Source: Betaproteobacteria bacterium
GTDB lineage: Bacteria; Pseudomonadota; Gammaproteobacteria; Burkholderiales; Rhodocyclaceae
DNA: 64,000 nt
Reading direction: 5' to 3'
Assembly (NCBI GenBank): GCA_020621865.1
Contig: JAHRYW010000005.1
Span: 125,988 to 189,987, forward strand
Shown here: piece by piece, positions 42,138-50,552 of the stretch
Layout of the letters: each line of letters opens with the position of its first letter
How positions within the stretch are numbered: the first letter of the stretch is position 1
Translations under genes and position numbers: made by a program
Notes under the pieces: model-generated
Told to the model about the DNA's origin: nothing
Seen by the model: only the letters and a program-made list of their open reading frames with translations
The model's database searches: none

Positions 42138-44492
42138 TTATCGATAGTCCCAGCGAATACCGAGGTAAAGGTATTCGCGCCTGAACTGGCTGGAAGTCGG
42201 ACCGGTACTCCGGTTGTTGTTCATGCCGACTTCGGTTTCCAGGAAGAGGCTGTTCCGCCACTGGTGGGCGAGTTTCACGCTGGGCGAAAAATCCGTCGAA
42301 CCCGAGCCATCGTCGCGGTTTTGCCGGAAATAGCGAAGGTTGCCTTCCAGGCGCCAGTTTTCCGCCAGGGGATAGATGTAATTCAGGCCAAGATTCTGGC
42401 CGCTGACGCCGGGGCTGAAGAAAAACCCGGCCGTGGCGACGCCGACGGCATTGGGCACGAACAGGTTGGTGCCAATGGCTTGCAGCGAAACCATGTGGGT
42501 ACGTCCGGTGGCGTTCTGGCCGGCCTGGCAGGTGTTGGTCGATGCATCGTAGCTGTTGGGCGCGCATAGATCGTAAACCGAGGTATCGCCGCGCGGCCCG
42601 CCAAGGCAGCGCGGATCGTTGGTTTCCCGGTTCTCGACGCCGCGCGAACAGATCTGGTCCAGCGACAGCAGTGCATTGGTCGCACCGATCGACGACATCC
42701 GATAATCGACGCCGAATTGCCAGCGGTCACCGTAGGGCATGGTCATGCCGGCCGCAAACATCGTCGAGGCCGCGGTCGAGTCTGCCGCCAGCTTGCGTGC
42801 CTGGCTGATCCCGAGATTGTTCACCAGGTCAGTTACGTTGCTGTACCCAGATACGCCCAGCGCATTGATCAGGCTGTAGGACGGGCTGTTCCGGTAGTCG
42901 TAGGAAACGAAGTAATTGTTGCCCGAAGAACCAAGGTAATTTCCCTGCAGCGCCACGATATTCAGGCCCTTGTACAGCACGTCGTAATCGACGGTGCCGT
43001 ATCCGGAAAACTGGCCGTCGAAATAACGAAACTCCGAACCGAGCGCTCGCCGATTCAGGTAACCATCGATATTCTGCTCGATCGCATACAGGCTGGCACC
43101 GGGGCGCCCGAGTTGCGGCAGCAATTCGACACTGGCGCCATAAAAATCCTTGTCGAACGGCGAGTTGAACTCGACCGCCTTGCCGTAAACCGCATTGATG
43201 CGCCAGTCGTTACCGAAGGTATAGCCGCCGTTGATACCATCGAAGCGTTCCAGCACGCCGGCACCGTTGGGATTCTGACGGCCGGCGCGGACGAAATAGC
43301 CGACTTCACGGTCGGTCCGCTCGGCGTAGGCTGCGTACACCCGGTTGTAGCTCCGGTCGGGCTGCATGAAATTACGAAAATCGGTGTCGCGGAAGACAAT
43401 ACGGGTATCGGTCACGGCATCGCGTAAGCGGGCATTGAGGCTGGCAGAGGAGACCAGGGTCTCCTGATCCTTGTTCTTCGGGCCGGAGTCGACTTGCGAG
43501 CGGCCGGTGAAGAAGTACGACGACAGACTGCCGGTCACCTGCCATTCGGCCGGCTTGTCGTCGCGCACGATACGTGCGGGCTGCCGCCTGACGACATCCG
43601 CCGCCGGCAATCCGGCCAGGCGCTGCTTGAGCCTGGGCACTTCGGCACTGGCCGGATAAAGCTTGATAAACAGCTCATATTCGGCTCGCGCCTTGGCAAT
43701 TTCACCGTTCTGCTCACGCGCCTCGCCGATCAAGGCCTGAGCCGCTTCGGTCTGGCTGTTGGCGGGCAAACCGAGAATGCGATTCAGGCGATTGATGGTC
43801 TTGTTGTAATCCTTGCCAGCGAAAGCCTCGCGCGCCTCGGCCAGATAAGCCCGAGCCAGGGATTCAAGCTTCTCCGGCGACAGCGGGGGCGGTGCAGCCC
43901 CCTTGTCGGCGTCCGGAGTTTGGACAGGCTCGACCAGCTCAGCAGTGGGCTCAGGCGCGACGGCCTGTAGTTTTTCCGGAGTTGCTACCGGCTGTTTCTC
44001 CGGTTTTTCCGGCGCCTTGGCGGCCGGCTTGCTTTTCTGATCGGCGGGCAGCGGCACGAAGATCAGGATGCTGCGATTGTCGCTGCCCGGGCGCACCGAA
44101 TACTGCGTTGTTTTGGCAAAGGTGATCAACATGCCGTTGACCACTTCGGGATAGGCCACGGTGAACCGGGGAATCAGATCGCTTTTCGGCGAGCGCATGG
44201 TTTCCTGCATGACTTCGTTTTCGACGAAGCCGGGCTTGGTCACCCGAAAAAAGACCCTGAGGAACTTGCCCTCGTCCTCCGGGCCATGGCGCAGATACTG
44301 GATCTCCGTCGTGAAGCGGATGGTGACCTGTGCTTGGTCGGCCAGCCGGGCAATCTCGATCGAATCGATAACGTTTGCATGAGCATTGGCGGCCATCAGG
44401 AAAGCTGCGGCCAGGAGGCCAGTCAGCTTGGCAAAGACCGCAAAAAAGCGCTCTCCGAAGAGAGCGAACCAGACTGTATTTTTTCTCAACAT
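42138..44492 (-). CDS. Outer-membrane beta-barrel with N-terminal AMIN-like domain and TPR
   Basis: 784 residues, starting at the ATG inside TGATG at the end of the giant cytochrome gene. Order: signal peptide (about 1-40, ending ANAHA), AMIN-like beta domain (about 42-145, VIDSIEIARLADQAQVTIRF), Lys/Pro-rich linker, TPR-like helices (about 215-310, ARAYLAEAREAFAGKDYNKT), then a barrel of more than 450 residues with alternating strands (ASLYAIEQNIDGYLNRRALG, NYFVSYDYRNSPSYSLINAL) to the end LYLGIRWDYR. Four Cys in one long loop region may form disulphides. It has no haem motif. Translationally coupled to the 77-haem cytochrome, it is the candidate porin that holds or exports it. Confidence 0.85.
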   Translation of the reverse strand: MLRKNTVWFALFGERFFAVFAKLTGLLAAAFLMAANAHANVIDSIEIARLADQAQVTIRFTTEIQYLRHGPEDEGKFLRVFFRVTKPGFVENEVMQETMRSPKSDLIPRFTVAYPEVVNGMLITFAKTTQYSVRPGSDNRSILIFVPLPADQKSKPAAKAPEKPEKQPVATPEKLQAVAPEPTAELVEPVQTPDADKGAAPPPLSPEKLESLARAYLAEAREAFAGKDYNKTINRLNRILGLPANSQTEAAQALIGEAREQNGEIAKARAEYELFIKLYPASAEVPRLKQRLAGLPAADVVRRQPARIVRDDKPAEWQVTGSLSSYFFTGRSQVDSGPKNKDQETLVSSASLNARLRDAVTDTRIVFRDTDFRNFMQPDRSYNRVYAAYAERTDREVGYFVRAGRQNPNGAGVLERFDGINGGYTFGNDWRINAVYGKAVEFNSPFDKDFYGASVELLPQLGRPGASLYAIEQNIDGYLNRRALGSEFRYFDGQFSGYGTVDYDVLYKGLNIVALQGNYLGSSGNNYFVSYDYRNSPSYSLINALGVSGYSNVTDLVNNLGISQARKLAADSTAASTMFAAGMTMPYGDRWQFGVDYRMSSIGATNALLSLDQICSRGVENRETNDPRCLGGPRGDTSVYDLCAPNSYDASTNTCQAGQNATGRTHMVSLQAIGTNLFVPNAVGVATAGFFFSPGVSGQNLGLNYIYPLAENWRLEGNLRYFRQNRDDGSGSTDFSPSVKLAHQWRNSLFLETEVGMNNNRSTGPTSSQFRREYLYLGIRWDYR

Positions 44493-47400
44493 CAATCCCA
44501 TTTGGTATAGGGCGTGCCTTTGCGGCCAAGCGGTTTGTGGCAACCGGCCATGGAGCAATCGTTGCCCGCCTTCGATCCTTCATGGCTGCCAATTCTGATT
44601 TTCTCCATGGATCCCATGTAGGTCGCCGTCGAACTGTGGCAGGTGGCACAGCCGGTCTGCATCGCACCGTGGTTCATGCGCTCGACGGTAAAGGATGTCG
44701 TACTCGAGTGGCAGTTCGAGCATTCGTTGCCGAGCAGGCCGGCCAGCGTCGTCGGGACATGGTTTACCGGCTTGGCGACAACGCCCGGATACCTGACGTC
44801 ATGGCAGCTCTGGCAACTGACGGCACCGATGTGATTGAAGGTATACGGCCCGGTCCAAGTCGTCTTCTTGTGGCAGGCATCGCAACTGGCTGTGGTCGGC
44901 AGGTGGTTGCCCGGCTTGAAATCCATCTCGGGGTAGGTGCTGACATGGCATGTCGAGCAGCTGCCCGCTGCGACGCCAGTGTGCGCATAGGGCGTAATCA
45001 GCGGCAACCAGGATATGCCGGTCCGGTGACAGACATCGCAGGATTGCGTGGTCGGAATATGCGGGACCGACTTGCCGGCCGCGTTGATGCCGTTGTGGCA
45101 GGTCGAGCAGCTGCCCGGCGCAACCCCGGTGTGCTTGAAGCTGGTCGGCCTCCATTGCACGGTGGTATGGCAGGTGTCGCAGGACTGCGTGGTCGGAATA
45201 TGAGTGACCGGCTTGGCATCGGCGCCCAGCGTCGTGTAGGCGCCGCCGTGGCAAGTTGCGCACTTGCCGGTCGTGCCGGAGTGGTTCATGGTCGCCGGGG
45301 CGAAGGCCGTGAAATTGGTGTGGCAGGTGTCGCACTGCGCGGTCGTCGGTACGTGGTTGGTCGACTTGCCCAGCGCATTGGTGCCGTTGTGGCAGGTCGA
45401 GCAGCGCCCGGCTACGGCCGGCACGGCAGTCGTATGGTTGAAGCTGCCAGTCGCCCAGGTCGTCGTCGAGTTGTGGCAGGTCGAGCATTGCGCCGTCGTC
45501 GCGATGTGCGTCGTCGGCTTCATCTGGGCGTTTTGCGACAGGTAGGCGCCGCTGTGGCAGGTCGAGCACTGGGTCAGCCCGGTATGGCTCATCGCCGACG
45601 GCGACCAGGAAACAAAACCGTTGGTGTGGCAGGTGTCGCACTGGCTGGTGACCGGGATGTGCGATGCCGGCTTGCCGAGCGCGTTCTGGGCAATGTAGGC
45701 GCCGCCGTGGCAGGTCGAACATTGCCCCGCCGTACCGGCATGGTTCATCTGCGCCGGCCGGAAGGCGACATAATTTTTGTGACAGGTGTCGCACTGCGCA
45801 CTGGTCGGAATATGGATCGTCGGTTTGCCGAGCGCGGTGCTGCCATTGTGGCAAGTCGAGCAATTTCCTGCCGCCGACGCGGCGTGGGCGAAGCTTGCCC
45901 CGGCCCAGGTCGTCGTCGAGCTATGGCAGGTATCGCACTGGGCTGTCGTATTGACATGGGTAGTCGGCTTCATCTGGGCATTGACCGCCAGATAGCTGCC
46001 GCTGTGGCAGGTCGAGCACTTGCCTGCGGTGCCGGTATGGCTCATCTGGGCCGGTGCAAAAGCCGTGTAATTCTTGTGGCAGGTGTCACAGGCCAGCGTG
46101 GTCGGTATATGCGTGCTGTTCTTGCCCAGGGCATTGGTGCCGTTGTGGCAGTTGCCGCAACTGCCGGCAGCGACATTGTTGTGGCTATAGGTGGTCGGTT
46201 TCCATTGCACGGTGCCGTGGCAGGTGTCGCAGGACTGCGTGGTCGGAATATGAGTGACCGGCTTGGCATCGGCGCCCAGCGTCGTGTAGGCGCCGCCGTG
46301 GCAAGTTGCGCACTTGCCGGTCGTGCCGGAGTGGTTCATGGTCGCCGGGGCGAAGGCCGTGAAATTGGTGTGGCAGGTGTCGCACTGCGCGGTCGTCGGT
46401 ACGTGGTTGGTCGACTTGCCCAGCGCATTGGTGCCGTTGTGGCAGGTCGAGCAGCGCCCGGCTACGGCCGGCACGGCAGTCGTATGGTTGAAGCTGCCAG
46501 TCGCCCAGGTCGTCGTCGAGTTGTGGCAGGTCGAGCATTGCGCCGTCGTCGCGATGTGCGTCGTCGGCTTCATCTGGGCGTTTTGCGACAGGTAGGCCCC
46601 ACTATGGCAGGTCGAGCACTGGGTCAGCCCGGTATGGTTCATCGCCGATGGCGACCAGGAAACAAAACCGTTGGTGTGGCAGGTGTCGCACTGGCTGGTG
46701 ACTGGGATGTGCGTCGTTGGCTTGCCGAGCGCGTTGGCGTAGACATAGGCGCCGCTGTGACAGTTCGAACACTGCCCCGCGGTAGCGGCGTGATTCATCC
46801 GGGCCGGCTTGAAAGCCGTGAAATTGGTGTGACAGGTATCGCATTGCGCCGTGGTCGGCACGTGATTGGTCGGCTTGCCCAGGGCATTGGTGCCGTTGTG
46901 ACAGCTTGAACAGGTACCGGCGGCGGAAGCCGAGTGGGTGAAAGTGACGGTCGACCAGGTCGTCGTCGAACCATGGCAGGTATCGCACTGGGCCGTCGTG
47001 CTGATATGGGTGCTCGGCTTCATCTGGGCATTAATCGCCAGATAGCTGCCGCTGTGGCAGGTTGAACATTGCCCCGCTGTTCCGCTATGGCTCATCTGGG
47101 CCGGCGCGAAAGCCGTGTAGTTCTTGTGGCAGGTGTCGCAGGCCAGCGCGGTCGGGATATGGGTGCTGTTCTTGCCCAGGGCATTGGTGCCGTTGTGGCA
47201 GTTGCTGCAACTGCCGGCGGCGACATTATTGTGGCTATAGGTGGTCGGCTTCCATTGCACGGTGCCGTGGCAGGTGTCGCAGGACTGCGTGGTCGGAATA
47301 TGAGTGACCGGCTTGGCATCGGCGCCCAGCGTCGTGTAGGTGCCGCCGTGGCAAGTCGCGCATTTGCCGGTCGTGCCGGTGTGGTTCATGGTCGCCGGGG

Positions 47401-50400
47401 CGAAGGCTGTGAAGGTGGTGTGGCAGGTGTCACACTGGCCGGTCGTCGGTACATGGTTGGTCGACTTGCCCAGCGCATTGGTGCCGTTGTGGCAGGTCGA
47501 GCAGCGACCGGCCACGGCCGGCACGGCCGTCGTATGGTTGAAGCTGCCGGTCGCCCAGGTCGTCGTCGAGTTGTGGCAGATCGAGCACTGGGCCGTCGTC
47601 GCGATGTGCGTCGTCGGCTTCATCTGGGCGTTTTGCGACAGGTAAGTGCCGCTGTGGCAGGTCGAGCACTGAGTCAGGCCCGTATGGTTCATCGCCGACG
47701 GCGACCAGGCGGCAAAACCATTGGTGTGGCAGGTGTCACATTCGGTTGTCACCGGAATATGGGAAACCGGCTTGGCCTGAGCATTCTGGGCGACATAACT
47801 GCCGTTGTGACAACTTGAGCACTGCCCCGACAAGCCGGCATGGTTCATCCGGGCTGGTTTGAAGGCGATGAAATTGTTGTGGCAGGTATCGCACTGCGCC
47901 GAGGTCGGAATATGACCAGCAGGTTTGGCCACCGCCGTCGATCCGTTATGGCAGGTCGAACAGGTGCCAAAGGCCGTTGGCGCATGAACATAGGCAACCA
48001 CCGTCCAGGTCGAGGTCGATCCGTGGCAGGTATCGCACTGGGCGGTGGTGCTGACGTGGGTCGTCGGCTTGGCCAGCGCATTGAGCGCGCGATAAGCCCC
48101 GCCGTGACAGCTGGCACACTGCCCCGTCGTCCCGGTGTGGTTCATCTGGGCCGGGGCGAAGGCCGTGAAATTGGTGTGGCAGGTGTCGCACTGCGCCGTC
48201 GTCGGCACGTGGTTGGTCGATTTACCCAGCGCATTGGTGCCGTTGTGGCAGGTTGAGCAGCGCCCGGCCACCGCCGGTACGGCTGTCGTATGGTTGAAGC
48301 TGCCGGTCGCCCAAGTCGTCGTCGAGTTGTGGCAGGTCGAGCACTGGGCAGTCGTCGCGATGTGCGTCGTCGGCTTCATCTGGGCGTTCTGCGTCAGATA
48401 AGTCCCGCTATGGCAGGTCGAACAATTGCTCAACCCGGCATGATTCATCGCCGCCGGCGACCATGATGCGAATCCGTTGGTATGGCAGGTATCGCACTGG
48501 CTGGTGACCGGGATGTGCGTGGCCGGCTTGGCCAGCGCATTCTGGGAAATATAGGCACCGCCGTGACAGGTGGCGCACTGGCCCGCCGTTCCCGCATGGC
48601 TCATTTGTGCCGGCTTGAAGGCGATGTAGTTCTTGTGACAGGTGTCGCACGTGGCCGTTGTCGGGATGTGGCTGGTCGGCTTGCCCAGGGCATTGGTGCC
48701 GTTGTGACAGTTGGCGCAGCTTCCGGCCACGACGTTTTGATGCGAGTAGCTGGCCGGCTTCCAGGCCGTCGTCGTATGGCAGGTGTCGCAACTGGCCGTT
48801 GTCTGGATATGGGTCAGCGGCTTGCCCAGGGCATTGGCAAAATTGTAGCTGCCGCTGTGGCAGGTGGCGCACTGCCCGGCCGTCCCGGCGTGGCTCATCT
48901 GGGCCGGACGGAAGGCGGCGAAATTGGTGTGGCAGGTATCGCACTGGGCGCTGGTCGGGATGTGGTTGACCGGCTTGCCCAGCGCCGTGCTGCTGTTGTG
49001 ACAGGTTGAACAATTGCCTGCCGCGCTGGCCTCATGCGCATAGCTGACCACTGCCCAACTATTGGTCGAGCTATGGCAGGTGTCGCATTGCGCGCTGGTG
49101 TTGACGTGAGTGACCGGCTTGGCCAGTGCGTTGCGGTCGACATAGGCACCGCTGTGGCAGCTCGAGCACTGGCCCTTCATGCCCGTGTGATTCATCGTTG
49201 CCGGCGACCAAGCGGCGAAGCCGTTGACGTGGCAGCTATCGCACTGGGCGGTGGTCGGAATATGAACCGCCGGCTTGGTCAGCGCATTGGCGAACAGGTA
49301 GGTGCCATTGTGGCAGGTCGAGCATTTGCCGGCCGTTGCCGCGTGGTTCATGCTGGCCGGGGCAAAAGCGGCGAACGTGGTGTGGCAGCTGTCGCATTGG
49401 GCACTGGTCGGCACATGGTTGGTCGGCTTGCCCAGCGCGCTGGTGCCGTTATGGCAGGTCGAGCAGCGCCCAGCCACGGCCGGGACCGCCGCACCGTGGT
49501 TGAAGGTGGCCGTCGCCCAGGTTGTGGTCGAGCTGTGGCAGGTATCGCATTGGGCGCTCGTGCCGATGTGGGTCAGCGGCTTGGTCTGGGCGTTCTGCGT
49601 GACGAAGCCGCCGCTGTGGCAGGTCGCACACTGCCCGGCCATGCCGGCGTGATTCATCTGGGCCGGCTTGAAACCGTTGAAATTGGTGTGGCAGCTATCG
49701 CACTGGGCGGTCGTCGGCACATGCCGCGCCCCCTTGCCCAAGGCGCCGACGCCATTGTGGCAGTTCAGGCAGCGGCCGGCGACCGGCGGCACGGCCAGCG
49801 CATGATTGAAACTGCCGGTCGTCCAGGTCGTCGTCGAGTGGTGGCAGGTATCGCAGGCCGCCGTCGTCTGAATGTGACCGGGGGTCTTGCCTGGAACCTT
49901 GACGCCGTTGTGACAGGAGGCACAGCTACCGGGCTGCACGCCGACGTGCGAGAACGAGCTGACCGGCAGCCAGGTCCGCTGGTTGTGGCAGCTGCCGCAA
50001 TCGGCCGAGGTTGACGGGTGCAGGCCGTTACTTGGTTTGCCTTCGGTGTTCACGCCGTTATGGCAGGTCCGGCAGGACATGTCGGGCAGCACCGAGTGAT
50101 TCATGTTGGCCGGCGACCAGCGCGTCGTGTTGTGGCAGTTGTCGCAGGCGATCTTGCTGGTCGGGATGTGGCTGACCGGTTTACCGGGTGCGCGGGCCCC
50201 AGGCCCGGCGTGGCAGGTGGCGCAATCGCGCGGGGTACCCCGGAAGGAGCCTGAGGTATGGCAAGACTCGCACTGCACCTGCTTGTGTGTCGTATCGAGG
50301 ATGAAGCCGGTCGTATCGTGATTGAAGCTCAGCGCCGGTGCCGTTTGTGCAAACGCTGCCCCCCACAGCCCCAGCACGCCCGGGACGATGACGAGAAAGA

Positions 50401-50428
50401 CAACGAGAAGACGGCGCAAATAGCTCAA
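44492..50428 (-). CDS. Giant multihaem cytochrome c, about 77 haem-binding motifs
   Basis: 1978 residues with a Sec signal peptide (1-27, LLVVFLVIVPGVLGLWGAAF). By hand I count 76 CXXCH motifs and one C-terminal CX4CH (CSMAGCH), one about every 26 residues. They alternate in pairs: CDTCHTNF-type followed by PAxMNH, and CSTCHxG-type followed by a KPxxHIPTT block; the NH and HI histidines are likely distal ligands, so bis-His haems are expected. No other domain is seen. The start appears to be TTG (50428) with no clear Shine-Dalgarno sequence. Near-identical 1050-bp units repeat in the 3' half. Lying between a 24-haem cytochrome and a porin-like gene, it is probably an electron wire of the periplasm, outer surface or both. 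A sensing or nitrogen-oxide role cannot be excluded. Confidence 0.93.
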   Translation of the reverse strand: MSYLRRLLVVFLVIVPGVLGLWGAAFAQTAPALSFNHDTTGFILDTTHKQVQCESCHTSGSFRGTPRDCATCHAGPGARAPGKPVSHIPTSKIACDNCHNTTRWSPANMNHSVLPDMSCRTCHNGVNTEGKPSNGLHPSTSADCGSCHNQRTWLPVSSFSHVGVQPGSCASCHNGVKVPGKTPGHIQTTAACDTCHHSTTTWTTGSFNHALAVPPVAGRCLNCHNGVGALGKGARHVPTTAQCDSCHTNFNGFKPAQMNHAGMAGQCATCHSGGFVTQNAQTKPLTHIGTSAQCDTCHSSTTTWATATFNHGAAVPAVAGRCSTCHNGTSALGKPTNHVPTSAQCDSCHTTFAAFAPASMNHAATAGKCSTCHNGTYLFANALTKPAVHIPTTAQCDSCHVNGFAAWSPATMNHTGMKGQCSSCHSGAYVDRNALAKPVTHVNTSAQCDTCHSSTNSWAVVSYAHEASAAGNCSTCHNSSTALGKPVNHIPTSAQCDTCHTNFAAFRPAQMSHAGTAGQCATCHSGSYNFANALGKPLTHIQTTASCDTCHTTTAWKPASYSHQNVVAGSCANCHNGTNALGKPTSHIPTTATCDTCHKNYIAFKPAQMSHAGTAGQCATCHGGAYISQNALAKPATHIPVTSQCDTCHTNGFASWSPAAMNHAGLSNCSTCHSGTYLTQNAQMKPTTHIATTAQCSTCHNSTTTWATGSFNHTTAVPAVAGRCSTCHNGTNALGKSTNHVPTTAQCDTCHTNFTAFAPAQMNHTGTTGQCASCHGGAYRALNALAKPTTHVSTTAQCDTCHGSTSTWTVVAYVHAPTAFGTCSTCHNGSTAVAKPAGHIPTSAQCDTCHNNFIAFKPARMNHAGLSGQCSSCHNGSYVAQNAQAKPVSHIPVTTECDTCHTNGFAAWSPSAMNHTGLTQCSTCHSGTYLSQNAQMKPTTHIATTAQCSICHNSTTTWATGSFNHTTAVPAVAGRCSTCHNGTNALGKSTNHVPTTGQCDTCHTTFTAFAPATMNHTGTTGKCATCHGGTYTTLGADAKPVTHIPTTQSCDTCHGTVQWKPTTYSHNNVAAGSCSNCHNGTNALGKNSTHIPTALACDTCHKNYTAFAPAQMSHSGTAGQCSTCHSGSYLAINAQMKPSTHISTTAQCDTCHGSTTTWSTVTFTHSASAAGTCSSCHNGTNALGKPTNHVPTTAQCDTCHTNFTAFKPARMNHAATAGQCSNCHSGAYVYANALGKPTTHIPVTSQCDTCHTNGFVSWSPSAMNHTGLTQCSTCHSGAYLSQNAQMKPTTHIATTAQCSTCHNSTTTWATGSFNHTTAVPAVAGRCSTCHNGTNALGKSTNHVPTTAQCDTCHTNFTAFAPATMNHSGTTGKCATCHGGAYTTLGADAKPVTHIPTTQSCDTCHGTVQWKPTTYSHNNVAAGSCGNCHNGTNALGKNSTHIPTTLACDTCHKNYTAFAPAQMSHTGTAGKCSTCHSGSYLAVNAQMKPTTHVNTTAQCDTCHSSTTTWAGASFAHAASAAGNCSTCHNGSTALGKPTIHIPTSAQCDTCHKNYVAFRPAQMNHAGTAGQCSTCHGGAYIAQNALGKPASHIPVTSQCDTCHTNGFVSWSPSAMSHTGLTQCSTCHSGAYLSQNAQMKPTTHIATTAQCSTCHNSTTTWATGSFNHTTAVPAVAGRCSTCHNGTNALGKSTNHVPTTAQCDTCHTNFTAFAPATMNHSGTTGKCATCHGGAYTTLGADAKPVTHIPTTQSCDTCHTTVQWRPTSFKHTGVAPGSCSTCHNGINAAGKSVPHIPTTQSCDVCHRTGISWLPLITPYAHTGVAAGSCSTCHVSTYPEMDFKPGNHLPTTASCDACHKKTTWTGPYTFNHIGAVSCQSCHDVRYPGVVAKPVNHVPTTLAGLLGNECSNCHSSTTSFTVERMNHGAMQTGCATCHSSTATYMGSMEKIRIGSHEGSKAGNDCSMAGCHKPLGRKGTPYTKWD
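45170..47700 (-). repeat. Tandem 1050-bp repeats inside the giant cytochrome gene
   Basis: The block starting AGGACTGCGTGGTCGGAATA occurs at 45181, 46231 and 47281, exactly 1050 bp (350 residues, 14 haem motifs) apart. The first two copies are identical over at least about 370 bp (for example 45181-45545 against 46231-46595); the third differs at scattered positions. A related block lies 10 motifs further upstream in the protein. Confidence 0.9.
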
Positions 50429-50552
50429 AGAAAGGTCATCCGCTTGAATTGATCAGCCACTGAATCTCACCCGCAAGCCGCAACAGCGAAGCTGCATTTG
50501 CACAGGCAAAACAAATTTTTGTGGGAATTTATCACACAAATTATTCATTTGG
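50429..50552 (-). promoter_or_regulatory. AT-rich leader between the two multihaem cytochrome genes
   Basis: 124 bp, much more AT-rich than the genes around it, with a mini-frame ATGACCTTTCTTTGA ending one base before the TTG start. It may hold a promoter or a translational control element. An imperfect TGTG-CACA dyad is visible near 50520 but does not fit CRP spacing. Confidence 0.4.

Noticed and set aside
44375..46909. Plus-strand open frame of 844 codons opposite the giant cytochrome gene
   Set aside because: Low-complexity Ala/Gly/Arg/Val sequence made by reading the haem repeats backwards.
44492..50428. Tandem repeats taken as a CRISPR array
   Set aside because: Repeats are coding, keep frame, and vary in a protein-like way; no short constant repeat with unique spacers and no cas genes.
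50510..50536. CRP-like palindrome TGTG...CACA before the giant cytochrome gene
   Set aside because: Half-site spacing is one base too long and one half is imperfect; not enough for a call.
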